This document shows positions 11,220 to 22,330 of a DNA stretch of 64,000 bases, piece after piece. The notes under the pieces are model-generated. The model did not search any database. It saw nothing but the letters and a program-made list of their open reading frames with translations, and was not told the DNA's origin. A program made the translations under genes and the position numbers. The stretch comes from Pegoplata infirma (taxonomy: Eukaryota > Arthropoda > Insecta > Diptera > Anthomyiidae): assembly GCA_963921195.1 (NCBI GenBank), contig OY992537.1, forward strand, positions 93,764,736 through 93,828,735. The letters are read 5' to 3'. Within the stretch, counting starts at the first letter, position 1, and each line of letters opens with the position of its first letter.

Positions 11220-11868
11220 ACACTCAAAAAAATACGTTAGTAGATTTACTATTTTTTTTGCTAATGCTAGTTAGCTAACTTTTAGCAAATTTTTAGTTGA
11301 GATTAGCATGTTAGCAAAAAATTCTTGTAAGCTTCATTTAGCACATTAGCAATTTTAAACAAACTTTGAACTAGTTTCTTTTGCTAAGATTTGAAATTGA
11401 GTTGACAACATTTTTACAAGATTTTTTGCTAATATTAGCAAAAATAAATGGTGAATTTTTTTTAATTTTCAAAAATCTTAAAACGGCGCTATCTCGGAAA
11501 CTAAGCCAGATAGAGCAAAATGGAGGCCATTTTTGGTTCTCAGAATCTGCATAATATCGCCGGTCCTCTTCACATGTATAGACCCTAACTTTGAATCCAA
11601 AAAAGTTAGCATTCCCGAAAATTTTAAAATGCTCATATCTCGGTAAATGTTTCCGACACAATAAAAAGTCCAAAAGCATTTGTGTAGCTCCCAACTCGTA
11701 GAACAAGACCGCAAAATACCCAAAAATTCTCCGAATTAAATTTTTGAATTTATCAAGTTTTGTAATTTTTGCTAAGTTTACCAAAAAAATTTTGAGTTCA
11801 ACATCAGCAAATTTTCTTGTAGGTTTACAAGCTTTTTTTTCTAACATTACAGTTTTTTTTTTGAGTGT
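11220..11868. mobile_element. ACACTCAAAAAAA-ended MITE, GCTAATATTAGC word type
   Basis: Ends are ACACTCAAAAAAATACG on the left and TTTTTTTTTTGAGTGT on the right, in inverted orientation. The first 230 bases consist largely of TTTGCTAA, TTAGCAAA and GCTAATATTAGC words. The centre is more ordinary sequence. The open frames across it (for example 11371-11928, minus) run through both TIRs and have no family signature. No TSD was recognised. Confidence 0.6.
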
Positions 11869-12469
11869 CCTATTGTCTCTGGTCACGAAATAATTTGTTT
11901 TTTTGAGGCAGTTTAGTGATATGTCCAATAATCATCTGTCACTTGCTAGATATTTTAGCCACGTGATAGGTACTTTAAGATTGATAGAAAAACTTTTCCA
12001 GGGGTGGTTAAATGAAAAAAACAAAATAATGAATCCGTTTCATTTATATCGCAAAGGTTTTTTTTTATCAATCGACAGAATTCCTTTTTCTGAAAAACTA
12101 ATCGGTAGGACATCGCAAATATGGGGTGAAAATGTAAGAGTGATTGAAATTATGTGGTATTTTGTTGTAACTATGGCATCTTATGTTAGTGTTGTATTGC
12201 AGTGTTGTTACATAAAATATCATAAATTTTCCTGTGTTAAAAGGAAACCATCAATAAAGATATTTCAATATTTTTTTCCAAGAAATACAACAAAAGTTTA
12301 ATAATATACTAAGTTTGATAAAATAGTTTACGTCAATCTATGCAATTCTTTAGAAAATATGTATAACAATTTGAACATTTGCATACATAAACAATTTTAA
12401 CCATATTAAGTTTGGTTTTAAATGGCTGACCAAGGGTCCCGCACACTTTGTCTTCCAATCGAGGTCGTT
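11869..12469. other. No recognisable gene
   Basis: An open plus-strand frame at 11903-12301 encodes 132 residues, many basic or aromatic, with no motif I recognise. It starts in ordinary AT-rich sequence just outside an element, and I treat it as chance. Nothing else structured was seen. Confidence 0.35.
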
Positions 12470-12560
12470 TTTTATGAATCCCGGGATTCGGGATTTAAGA
12501 AAAGATTTCGGGATCACGATTTCGGGATTTGGTAATTTTTTTAGCATTTTCGGGATTTTT
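12470..12560. repeat. TCGGGAT word cluster
   Basis: The words CGGGATT, TTTCGGGAT and CCCGGGATTCGGGAT recur about seven times in 90 bases. This resembles the word-built hAT MITEs elsewhere in the window, but I cannot find its ends. The next element begins near 12593 and may have replaced part of it. Confidence 0.45.
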
Positions 12561-12592
12561 TGGAATTTTTAAAAATTTACAGTATTTAACAG

Positions 12593-13022
12593 CCAAAAAA
12601 AATCTTGTCAAAATACTAAAAAAACCCTTGTAAAATATTTTTTTTCTACCTCTTATTTTACGAGAGTTCCTAGTAAAAATTACAATTATATTGGTAAAAA
12701 GCTTATAAAATTACAAACAATACAAGCTTTTACCAATAAAAACGTAAATACTTGTGATTTTACTAGATTTTGTGCTACCTCCTATTTTACGAGAATTTCT
12801 AGTAAAAATTACGAGTTTTTTTTGGTAATTTTACAACTTTTTACCAATAAAATTGTAAATTTACAACTTTTTTGATTCGATAATGCTTACAAGGAATTCC
12901 CGCGACTTAACTATAAATTTCGATCGAAAATTTTTTGTTAAAAAAAGGAATACTGTTAAATATTGGTACAATGGCATTACGGGACATTTTCTAGTAATTT
13001 GACAAGTTTTTTTTATTTTTGT
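12593..13022. mobile_element. MITE of GTAAAATTACAAG words
   Basis: The left end AAAAAAAATCTTGTCAAA faces TTTGACAAGTTTTTTTT at the right, followed by TTGTGTA. The interior repeats TTTTACGAGA, TTCCTAGTAA, TTTTACCAATAAAA and ACAAGCTTTTTACC. It shares these words with 24629-25015 and 31776-32511, so the three are relatives. Confidence 0.5.
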
Positions 13023-13129
13023 GTACTATGGCAAATCCACGCATACGTACAGGATATCTGTATTCGGTTATCTTTTTACCTTTCGTCGTGGCTCATTGTT
13101 ATCAACTTTAGCTGCTTTATCTTATGAAC

Positions 13130-13402
13130 TAGAGATGGGTGCTGGTCACGTGATTTACGTGATTTTCATTTCAATCGCGTAATTATGAGTGAACGTGAGT
13201 TAAAAAAATCTACGTGAGTCAAATTTTTGCGAGTGATTAATTTGTTTTGTGTGACTGTTTGAGCGTGATTTAATCCGGCTAGAGTCATGCGTGCGGGTAA
13301 GCAATTTCTTGGACTTTCATGTACGCGAATAGTGACTAAGCATGGGCAAAAAAAATGTGCGAAAGTGAGTGACTGATTATGAGTCGAAATCCACTCACGC
13401 CT
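13130..13402. mobile_element. hAT-type MITE fragment of CGTGAGT words
   Basis: It opens with TAGAGATGGGTGCTGGTCACG, nearly the end of the complete element at 28901-29429. It continues with ACGTGATT, GTGAGTGA and TGACTCAC words and fades after CCACTCACGCC near 13400. The right TIR and TSD are not found, so it is degraded or truncated. Confidence 0.55.
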
Positions 13403-14077
13403 TAAAATCGTTGTCTTAGAAAACATCAAATAAAAGCAGTTTACAACTTAAGGAGTTAAGATATGGCAAACCCCCTTTCGTCAAACCACCATTAATTTTT
13501 AGCTTTTTTTGCAAGCTTTACATTTCGCAAACGGTTCACCTTTTACTACCACAAAAGACGGAACTTTTGTTGATTTTTATTATTTTGTATCAAAAATTTT
13601 ATCTTATATACAAATTATTGAAAAATATCAAAATAATAACAACAAGTAAGAAAATTATAGTCGTCAAGATCGACCATTGCCCGGAAAATGGATCCCAAGT
13701 TCAAACATGAACCAATTGTATCTATATTTTGTCAAATCTTTAATAAGTGTAAAAGTCACTCACAAATCAAATTTGAGTGAAATAGGCCTCTTTTTGTTGT
13801 CAACAAGCCGCTTTAACTAAATATCGGGCTAAATTTTCACAAGTCCAAAAATGGGCCGATAAAAATCAGATTTGATAAGGTTATTAAAGTACGCGTTCAA
13901 CATACACAAAGAAAATTTTAATTAAATATTTTCTATTTTCTGAAATTTGAGAAATTTATGTGAAAACCGGGAAGGTAGTTTGTATGGGGGCTACAAGAAG
14001 AACTGGTCGGATTCCTAAAAAATTTGGAATTGTGATTATGGAATACACGATTACCTGCCAAAATTCGAAAAGAAATC

Positions 14078-14689
14078 TACACTCAAAAAAATAAAACTGT
14101 AAAGTTAGCAAAAAATTTAGTTAAATTTAACTAAAAAAACACCTGGTTTTGAACCTACTAAATTTCTAGTTAATTTAACAAAAAATATTTAGTTAACTGT
14201 TCGTAGAATGAATGTAGCAAAAAAAAAACCGTAATTTTAACTAAAAATTCAGCTGAAAATTTCGTAACATTTTTTTATTAGTTGAATTCAGCTAAACTTT
14301 TTGTAAAAAATTTTAACTTTGGCAAATATTGGTTTTAAACACTAACACTTCACTTATTTTTTCTTTTTTTTCACAGCATTAAGTTCAGCTTAAGTAGGAC
14401 TTATGAGATTTGCATAGGAGGCTACACAAGAAATGTTTAAAATTTTTCACTTGACAAAAATGTTACAAAAAATCAGCAAATTAATTAGTAAAAACTCGTA
14501 AACTCAGTTTTAAAGTCAACAAAAAAAAATTAATTCAAAATTTGTACAAAACTAGTATTTTCGTAAATTGAACTTAACTAGAAAAAGTAGTTAAAACGCT
14601 GATTTTAACTAAAAATTTGCTAAAAAGACAGTAAACTCGAGTTAACAAAAAAATTTTGTTAACTTTACAGTTTTATTTTTTTGAGTGTA
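14078..14689. mobile_element. ACACTCAAAAAAATA MITE with long perfect TIRs
   Basis: About 30 bases match perfectly in inverted orientation, starting TACACTCAAAAAAATAAAAC at both ends. The body is dominated by TTTAGTTAAA and AACTAAA words. This is the best-preserved member of the family, which suggests recent activity. No TSD longer than one or two bases could be read. No coding potential. Confidence 0.8.
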
Positions 14690-15000
14690 TTACCATACGG
14701 CTGTTAGAGTCATTTTTTTTTTATAAAAAAGAAACAACACTCAGGCAATGCTGCCTATCAATTACTAATGTAACCGTGATGTTTCTTTCGGAAAGGGGAT
14801 AGAAGAGAGATGAAAGATTTGAAAGATAGAAGGGCTTCAGTATGACAACACTGTAATTGCGCGTGTTGATAATTTTGAGTACAGTTGTTGCATCGCCATC
14901 TGTTATTGATCTGGCGAATTATATTTGAAGCTGTGTTTAATAGCCATTATTTTGTTATTTTACTTCGTTGACGTTTTAGTTCTATTTATCAACGAAGGAG

Positions 15001-15137
15001 GGTGCTGCGATAGATATTAGTTATAAATAGAAACTAATAAATATCTGAAAAAATGTTGTTCTGCCTGAGCCGGGAATCGAACCCAGGCTTGCCGGCCAGT
15101 AGTCCAACGCGCTAACCACTAAGCCACAGCACCCTCA
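15001..15137 (-). repeat. tRNA-derived SINE head or tRNA pseudogene
   Basis: On the minus strand an A box (TGGCTTAGTGG, complement of 15116-15126) and a B box (GGTTCGATTCC, complement of 15073-15083) lie 32 bases apart, a good RNA polymerase III promoter. The acceptor halves (GGTGCTG and CTCAGGC) and the would-be anticodon stem do not pair, so it is not a functional tRNA. GAGGGTGCTG also occurs in the opposite orientation at about 15000-15009, giving an inverted pair around the unit. Confidence 0.65.
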
Positions 15138-16950
15138 AAGGCGTCGTCCTTGGGCTAAACGAAGCTTAAGTTTCAAATTTCAGCCAAATCGATTGATAAT
15201 TGCGACCTGTATCGTGTTTACAACGTTTAGATGGACGGACGGACAGCAAATAATGGTAATGTGAATTTTCGCATTTTTGAATTTTGATAATTTTTCATAT
15301 ATTTTGGGCGATTTTGCATTTAAGCGAATTTTCATAAAGCTTTTTGGGCGATTTTGCCTGAAGACTTTTTAAAGTGTTCAAGTTTCATTAACATCTGAGA
15401 ACTTCAATTGGTATACCATCCTTCTAAGTAATGCAAACAAATTTATATCCACATGTAACAAAATCTTAGTTTATAAAATATTTGCCATAAAGTTAATTTT
15501 TTTTTTTATATAACTTTTTAAGAATTTGTTAAAGAGACACAAAATATCTATATGTGGTATTTATATTTATAACTAAAGTATGTAACATATGTAACATATA
15601 AAGTTCAGAGCAATTGGAGCAGGATTGTATATTTCTACATGCAGTTAAACTACAATTTGTGATTTAATAAAGCTGTAAAAATTTTCCAAAATTGTATGTA
15701 CATTAGGGTTATGACTCATTTTTGACAAAACTTTTACCTATCACCTCGTGATAGGCAATACAAAATTAATATTAAAAGTCTTATTTGCGGGTCATTTTGG
15801 CAAAAAAACCTTCCGCACCAAACGCAATTTCTAAAAATGCACAGATATTTTTTGTTTTAAGTCCTATTTTTTTAAAGTAAAGTAACCTTAACCCTTCCAA
15901 TGAATAAATTATATAAAAAAAGATCTTGTGAACACTTACGAACAAAAATAAAGCCGCCCGGACTTTTACTTTTGGAGCTACATGCTGCCAAAGTTGACGT
16001 TTGAAATAGTTAACGTTATGCAATCAAAAGTTAAACCGCCAAATTTTAATCTTGAAGGAATCAAAAAAGTCCCTCCAAAAAGCATTCGTCATTTTGACCG
16101 TAAATAGCTTTTCCTACGCATCGTTTGAGTCTCTTATTTTCTTAGTTTTAATTAAACTAAGAAAATATAGACCAAATTGCACCTCGTTTTGTGCGGGAAC
16201 TTTTTTGACGGAAGCGAGTAAGTAAAAATGCAATCCTTATATATATATAAAAATGACATGTTAGTTTGTTTGTTTGTTTGTATGTTTGTTTGTTTGTGTC
16301 GCTTTCAGAAAAAAACTACTGAACCGATTCAAATGAAATTTGGCACGTAGATAGTACGTTTCCTGGAATGAAAAATGGCACCAATGGCATTCCGATTGGA
16401 TGCCCCGCCTCCTTTTACGCCCACTTTTTGTGAATTTCAGATTTTTCAATATATTTGGTTGTTATACTAAGTATATTTGGATGTTTGTTACCGAGAAACA
16501 TGCAATTTGGCATACTAATAGGGCGTTTATTGCAAGGAAATATATGCCATCCCGCATCTTGATTGGAAGCCACACCTCTTTTTAAGATCCTTACAAAGGG
16601 GCGTGGCATCCTTTGGTTTTCTGTCTGTCTGTCCACAATCGAGGATAAACGGCTGAACCGATTTACATGAAATCTTCACCACAGATAGTACTAACCGAGA
16701 CGGGAACTATAGGCCATAAGAGAGACCGATCGGCCAAGTGGGCGTAAAATGCCACGCCCCTTTATATTATATTGAACATTATTTCTGCCTTTTCAGCAAT
16801 TACACTTAAACGGCTGAACCGATTTTAAAGAAATTTTCATCACATACAGTACTAATCCAAGCGGGAAATATAGTTCATAATAGGGCGGCGATCACACGCC
16901 CCTTTGTACTACATTGAAAGTTATTTCTGCCAGTTCCGTAATCACTCTTA

Positions 16951-17079
16951 CCCCCAGTTTCTGTAATACGAACGCCATTCGTCTGCGACGAATTTGCATG
17001 TATTTTGTTTTTGTTACAATAACAAAATACACACAAATTCATCACGAACGAATAGCGTTCGTAATACAGAAACTGGGGG
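16951..17079. mobile_element. PIF/Harbinger-like MITE, 129 bp
   Basis: It is a hairpin with CCCCCAGTTTCTGTAATACG at the left and the inverse at the right. TTA stands on both sides (16948-16950 and 17080-17082). Sister units of the host Helitron show the uninterrupted site (ACTTAAACGGCTGAACC), which supports a 3-bp TTA duplication. Class assignment rests on the 3-bp TSD only. Confidence 0.75.
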
Positions 17080-17301
17080 TTAATCGTCTGAACAGATTTT
17101 GTTGCAATTTTCAACACAGATAGTACTAGCCGAAGCGGGAACAATATGCCATATCAGCACGTTATTGGGCAAAGGCGTTTTAAAATGCCGCTCTTTGTAT
17201 TAATTTCAAATTATTTTTGACTTCCATAATAAAGAGCGTTTGGATAAAGAGGCATTAGTTGCATCGCTCTTTTGTAATATACTAAAAGTTGTTTCTGCCA
17301 G

Positions 17302-17933
17302 CAGTGTTGGTATTTGAGAATTTTTGATTAGTGCCAAGTTGAAGTCTAAAAAGGGCCAAAATTGATTGAAAAGGGCCAAACAAATTTTACCATACATTTT
17401 TGGCCAAAGCGAGTTTGTTTTTCTTTTTATTTCGCTGTTGTTATTAAGATCTATTCAAAAATTGTTATTCTTTAAATATCGGATCTCTTAACCCGCTTCT
17501 TGAGCTAAATTTCGCTTGACAAGTAATGATCCTTTTGTCCCTAAGTATCGATTTTAGTTTACAAACTTTGCGGACTTAGAGTTGGAAAGGGGATCTAATG
17601 AGAGACTTTCTGAACACTTCTTACTAACACCGTTCACAATTCCTATTTTGGAACTTATCTTTTACCGGAAAAATATTAATCGCTAAAACCCTCAATCAAG
17701 TGGTCGTTAAAGGGTTAAAGAAAAATAAAAAGTAGGATTCTATGGGGGAAATTTGGTACTTTTTGACTTTTGGGAACTCATTCAATTTTCCTAAAACAAA
17801 TTTTTTAATTTATTTAAAAAAAATTTACCAATATTAGGTGAGAATGAAAAAGGGCCAACACAGTTTTTTATGGTGCCACTGAACATTGAATAGTGCCAAA
17901 AATGACACTATTGTGCCACATTTCCCATCCGTG
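17302..17933. mobile_element. hAT-type MITE of GGGCCAAA/GTGCCA words, in the Helitron
   Basis: The 8-bp flanks are TCTGCCAG (17294-17301) and TCTGTCAG (17934-17941), one mismatch. The ends CAGTGTTGG and CCATCCGTG are weakly inverted. AAAAGGGCCAA and AGTGCCAA recur at both ends. The neighbouring Helitron unit at 16925-16945 shows the empty site (TTTCTGCCAGTTCCGTAATC). Confidence 0.72.
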
Positions 17934-18669
17934 TCTGTCAGTTCCGCAATTACGCATCAACGGCTGAATTAATTAACATGAAATTTTCGCAACAGATAGT
18001 ACTAAACGAGGCGGGAACTATAGAATATAAAATGAGCGATCGGACAAAGGGGCATAAAATGACACGCCCTGTTAAATTTATTGCACCTCCTCTCTGCGTT
18101 TTTCGCAATCACGCTTATTCGGCTTAACTGATTTTGAAGAAATTTCCACCCCAGATAGTACTAACCGAGGCAGGAACTATAGGCCACAAAAGAGTGCGCT
18201 TTGACAAAGGGGAGTAAAATCCCACGCTCTTTTGAATTACATTGAAAGTTATTTCTGCCTGTCCCATAATCATGCTTAAACGACTTAAACGATTTTAATG
18301 GATTTTTCACCACATATTGTACTTCCGAAACGGGAACCATAATAGAGAGTGTTTAGACCACGGGGCGTAAGTTGTAACGCCCCTTTGGAACACACTGAAA
18401 GTTATTTTCTGTCTGTTCCGTAATTACGCTTAAGCGCCTTAACTGATTTTAACAAAATTTCAACACATATATTACTTACTAACCGAGGCGGAAACAATAT
18501 GCCATATTAGCGCGTGATTGGGCAAAGGCGTGTATTTTTGCCAGTTCCGCAATCACGCAAAAACGGCTAATCCAATTTTTAATAACTGACTAACCGATGC
18601 GGGCTCATATCAGTGTGCGATCGAACAAAGGGACGTAAATTTCCACACCCTTTTATAATATATTGAAAG

Positions 18670-19054
18670 CAGTCACGGTCCGTGAAGTTGTCACTGGGTG
18701 TCCTCTACTTATTTAAAATATCAAAATTACGGATATAATGTACGTTTTTCTGGAGGTAACACGTTCCCGCGATTAACAAAGTATCAGTTTTATTATTTTT
18801 TATTGACATGCAGTCAAAATTCACTTTTGTGCTCCATTTATTTGCGAAATAATGCTTTTTGTTAATTGTCGATGTGGTGAGGCAACAAAACGGCAATAAA
18901 AAAGAATTTGGGCTGCATCTTATTCAAACTATACAAAACAAATAACATCGGGTCTTTATCTCTCTCGGACATGCGTTAGGTCCAGGAAAACATGAATTTT
19001 ATACTTAAATTTGCTGTTTTTAAAAATTAGTGACAACTTCACGGACCGTCACTG
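18670..19054. mobile_element. hAT-type MITE, 385 bp, with exact 8-bp TSD
   Basis: TIRs of about 26 bp (starting CAGT(C/G)ACGGTCCGTGAAG) differ at one position. ATTGAAAG is duplicated exactly at 18662-18669 and 19055-19062. Length, TIR and 8-bp TSD fit a hAT-mobilised MITE. The small minus-strand frame inside has no recognised domain. Confidence 0.88.
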
Positions 19055-19649
19055 ATTGAAAGATATTTCAGGAGTCATAGAGTAGGATAACAAATGGCGT
19101 TTGAAAAAGTAGTAAACAAAAACCATATGGTATTGCTTACGATATTTTAACACAAATCGAAATAAGAGCGAGATGGAAGATACCAGTATTACAGTGAGAA
19201 TGCAGATTGTTTTTTGTCCCTCTTTGCTTTACGTTAGTTTGGCATTGCCAGAATTTTCCAATTATCTTTGGTGATGCCAGATCTATAAAAGGGTCGATGG
19301 ATTACTTTATAACTTTGGATATTTCTGCCTTTTCGGTTATCACGCTTAAACGTCGAGTACTAAACAAGGCGGGAATAATGGGTCATATCAGCGCGCGATC
19401 GGACAGAGTTGGTGTAAAGTAATGCGAAATTGAAATTTTCACCAGATGTAGTGCTAACCGAGGATGCAACCATAGGGCATTTCAAACTGTTATTCATTAT
19501 ATAATATTTTTTTCAACCCGGGCAACGCCGGGTGAGAAACAGCTAGTTCTTAATATTTTTTTATGGACTTTTTGGCTAGTAGATTTTTTTTTTTGGCAGG
19601 TAGATTTTGATATTTTCAAAAAAATTTGAAAAAGTCATAACCCTAATGT

Positions 19650-20356
19650 ACATACACAAATTTTTGTATATACAATCAAGTGTTGAAATAACTAGACAAT
19701 TTGTTTGGCAATATGGTAGAGTATGTACAAACATGTTGCCTTTTCCTAACAATTGCTATTTAAAATCCCAAATGACTTGAATTTTACGTCACTTGTTTTA
19801 AAAATAGCATTGAGTTGTATATTTTTGAGAGTGATAAATATTCATATTCTAAATGGACAGTGGTTTCAAAATGTTTTCAATGGCTACAGCAGCCAGTTAA
19901 TAAAAAATAATGAGAACGTTAATTAACTTTGTAGTCCTGAAAAGAGTTTGATTATAAAAAAATATTTTCAATTTCAACGGATGAAATGTGTCACCGAGAG
20001 AAATGTGTCACACAAACCACATTCTGACAATGAACCAATGAATAGATAAAGCTGGATACCCTACTGTTATTCACAAGCTCCACCGCACTTTCCTAAACAC
20101 GTCCCCTATGTCCCCTGTCCATTTATAACTCATTAGTTGTACACCGGTTACTTTTTGTAAAATTCATTGTTTGGACCCGAGGTCATGATTTTTCCTTTAA
20201 TTCAAATTCTTTATCAATTTCCAATATTTCACCTCATTTCGAGTAGAATCCTCAGGGAGTATTTGAAATTATATAATTGTTCTTGCATTTAATTTAAGAT
20301 GCATTAACAAAAACTGTACCCAAAATACAAACCAAAAATTTCCCTAGCGGTAATTA
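19650..20356. other. No recognisable gene
   Basis: Fairly complex AT-rich sequence with no coding frame of note. A short direct echo GAAATGTGTCAC occurs twice near 19985-20012. Nothing else structured was found. Confidence 0.4.
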
Positions 20357-20364
20357 GTCATAAC

Positions 20365-20937
20365 TAGGGATGAGATTTTCATGCACTAAAAAATCGAAAA
20401 TATGCGCTTAAAATATGCACTAAAAAATTCAAAATATGCACTAAAAAACCATAAAATATGCACTAAAAAATAAAATGTGTACAATAAAAATCTTGTTTTC
20501 ATAGGAAAAACTTCTCAAAAAGCAAAAAATAACTCCAGGTTTAAAAAGTAACATTTAAAACTTTATACAAGCAAGATTTTGTTAGAATTTAAGAAAATCT
20601 ATAAAAAAAAAATTAAGAAAAAAAAAATAATTTTTTTTATTTTCAAAATAAATTTTTAAAATTTTAAAATTTTTGAAAAAATTAATTTCAATTTGTGTTT
20701 TTGCTAATTTATGTCAAAATATGCAAAATATGCACTTAAAAGTTGGAAATATGCACAAAATATGCATTTAAAATCAAAATATGCAAAAATATGCATTTCC
20801 ACCAAAATATGCAAAAATATGCAAAAACAAATCGATGCCATTTTAACGAAAATTTCTTGATTCGGAAAGATAATTGGTCGATATCGTTTTTAGTCTTTCG
20901 ACAAAAAACATGCATTTGCATGGAATTCTCATCCCTA
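20365..20937. mobile_element. hAT-type MITE of AATATGCA words
   Basis: TIRs TAGGGATGAGATTTTCATGC and GCATGGAATTCTCATCCCTA are flanked by exact GTCATAAC duplications (20357-20364 and 20938-20945). AATATGCAC with CTAAAAAA recurs in the left part, and ATATGCAAAAATATGCA in the right part. The open frames on both strands (20736-20949) are products of this repetition. Confidence 0.88.
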
Positions 20938-20945
20938 GTCATAAC

Positions 20946-21684
20946 TTAGCAGAAAGTCATTACATGAATGCAAAACCCATGCGTGGCATACCCTGTAAAA
21001 AAGACACGAAGAAAAAATTGAAATTGGAATTATAAAAGTTGTTTGGTTAACATTGTTCATGAAATCTGTTCTAGAAAAGCACATAATTTGAAGCTACACT
21101 CGATGCTAGTGTGGTCGATCTGTCTAAGCGGCTAAATTTTTTTTACATGCATTTGAAGTTGGTGAATTTTCATTGTAATTATACTTATAATTGATTAAAA
21201 CTGTATACGTGGCGCGCAAAGGCGTATGCTTAATATTGTAATTTCCTCTAAATGACAATCATACGCAACGTTGCGCAGAGGTTTATTTAAAATAATTTGG
21301 CTATTCAGTAAGTAGGTACTGGACCGATTGCAGTAAAAACCATTTTCTAACGAAATTTCGAGCTTAAGTTTGGACGTTGGGCCCCACATGTCCAATAAGG
21401 GGCGCACCAGGGACCCCTAAAGTAGGACATATTTTGTATACAACATTTTTAAAGGTTTTAAAATCACCAACTTTAAATGTGGTAAAAAAATCTAGCGCTG
21501 AACTGAACAACATTAACAAAAACTGACATTAACAAAAACTGTACCGATAAAAGGTTTTGTTAAAAAAAATTTTTGATGAAAAAAAGTTTTTGATAAAAAA
21601 ATGTGTGATAAAAAAAATAAATTATGAGAAAACCAATTTTTTACGCAAAAAAAAATTTTGGTGCAAAAAAATTGAAGAAAACTA
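20946..21684. other. No recognisable gene
   Basis: ATTAACAAAAACTG occurs twice at 21509-21541 and once near 20303, hinting at an older insertion flanked by related sequence. After 21540 there is a run of GATAAAAAA and GTGCAAAAAA words. No gene. Confidence 0.35.
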
Positions 21685-21965
21685 CCCAGTCGGCAAAAAA
21701 AATCACACCTGACATACTGCTGACTTTCCCTTTATGAAATCGCTGACATCTTTATACAATTTTTCAAAATGTCATCAAAGACATGTCAGCAGCTGGTCAG
21801 CGGTTGTTTAAACGAATTCTTAGCGGCCACCGATACTAGTGGACACTGCTGACCAACTGCTGACATGTCATTGATGACATTTTGAAAAATTGTATGAAGA
21901 TGTCAGCGATTTCATAAAGGGAGAGTCAGCAGTATGTCTGGTGTGATTTTATTTTGCCAACTGGG
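21685..21965. mobile_element. TA-flanked palindromic MITE, 281 bp
   Basis: The whole unit folds on itself. The arms, about 120 bp each, begin CCCAGTCGGCAAAA and end TTTTGCCAACTGGG, with TA on both sides. Internal mirrored words include CACACC(T/A)GACATACTGCTGA and GACATGTCAGCAG. The loop is roughly 21804-21844. The TA and CCCAG ends resemble the larger element at 53743-57073. Confidence 0.85.
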
Positions 21966-21967
21966 TA

Positions 21968-22330
21968 ATTATGTTACGTTTTAATCACCATCTTGTTAAT
22001 TTTTTTCAATTCACCAGTATGCGAAATCTTAGTTTAAAAAAAATAAAAAAATGAAAAAGGTAATTCTAATTTTTTTTTATACTCTCCAACTACAATATTA
22101 CGTGTGCAACACATCTAATTATCGGTTGGGGACCCCATAAAGTATACTTACATACATTATTGATCAGTGATCGATTCCAAGACATTCTATCGATTCCCGT
22201 CTGTTGAATGCAGGATGCAGTCCCAAATAAAAGAGCTACCCTCCTGAAGTCTGGAATGAATATGTCTTATGGTATTGGGCTGAATAAGTTCGGTGATGGG
22301 CAAAATCGAACCAGAGCAAAAAAAGTTCCC
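21968..22330. repeat. Partial TACCCTCC-family copy
   Basis: From about 22078 the text TACTCTCCAACTAC, GGGGACCCCATAAAGTATA, TGATCGATTCCAAGACATTC and GGGCAAAATCG parallels 26270-26540. It lacks the far end with the ATTCGGC hairpin. Confidence 0.6.

Larger units (their letters stand above)
13642..15260. repeat. Second interspersed fly-type repeat, interrupted twice
   Basis: It opens with ACAAGTAAGAAAATTATAG and a TCGTCAAGATCGACCA hairpin-like block. It ends with GCGACCTGTATCGTG and a GGACGGACGGACAG run near 15232-15247. Between lie the complete MITE at 14078-14689 and the tRNA-like repeat at 15001-15137. It is organised like the TACCCTCC family, but the sequence differs. Confidence 0.45.
16234..19546 (+). 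mobile_element. Non-autonomous Helitron, 3.3 kb
   Basis: It begins TCCTTATATATATATAAAAA after an A, and ends in a hairpin (ACCCGG at 19516-19521 with CCGGGT at 19528-19533), then AACAGCTAG, followed by T. That is the canonical 5'-TC, 3' hairpin and CTAG layout with A/T flanks and no TSD. The body is tandem units of about 150-200 bp carrying CTGAACCGATTT, GATAGTACTAACCGAG, GGGAACTATAGGCC and ACGCCCCTTTGTA-type words. There is no Rep/helicase frame. Three small elements are inserted in it: 16951-17079, 17302-17933 and 18670-19054. Confidence 0.88.
15701..19647. mobile_element. TA-flanked TIR element split by a Helitron
   Basis: The ends are CATTAGGGTTATGAC and GTCATAACCCTAATG, each flanked by TA. 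The outside reads TTGTATG/TA/CATACAC when joined. Only about 630 bases (15701-16233 and 19547-19647) are its own; the rest is the inserted Helitron. No transposase frame is present. A TA target suggests a Tc1/mariner-type mobiliser. Confidence 0.75.

Noticed and set aside
11371..11928. 185-codon minus frame as a gene
   Set aside because: It runs through both the body and the right TIR of the MITE at 11220-11868 and has no domain pattern.
11903..12301. 132-codon plus frame as a host gene
   Set aside because: No recognisable motif, compositional bias of AT-rich DNA, no sign of splice structure, and it starts beside a MITE end.
15062..15137. Functional tRNA gene
   Set aside because: A and B boxes are good, but acceptor and anticodon stems do not pair.
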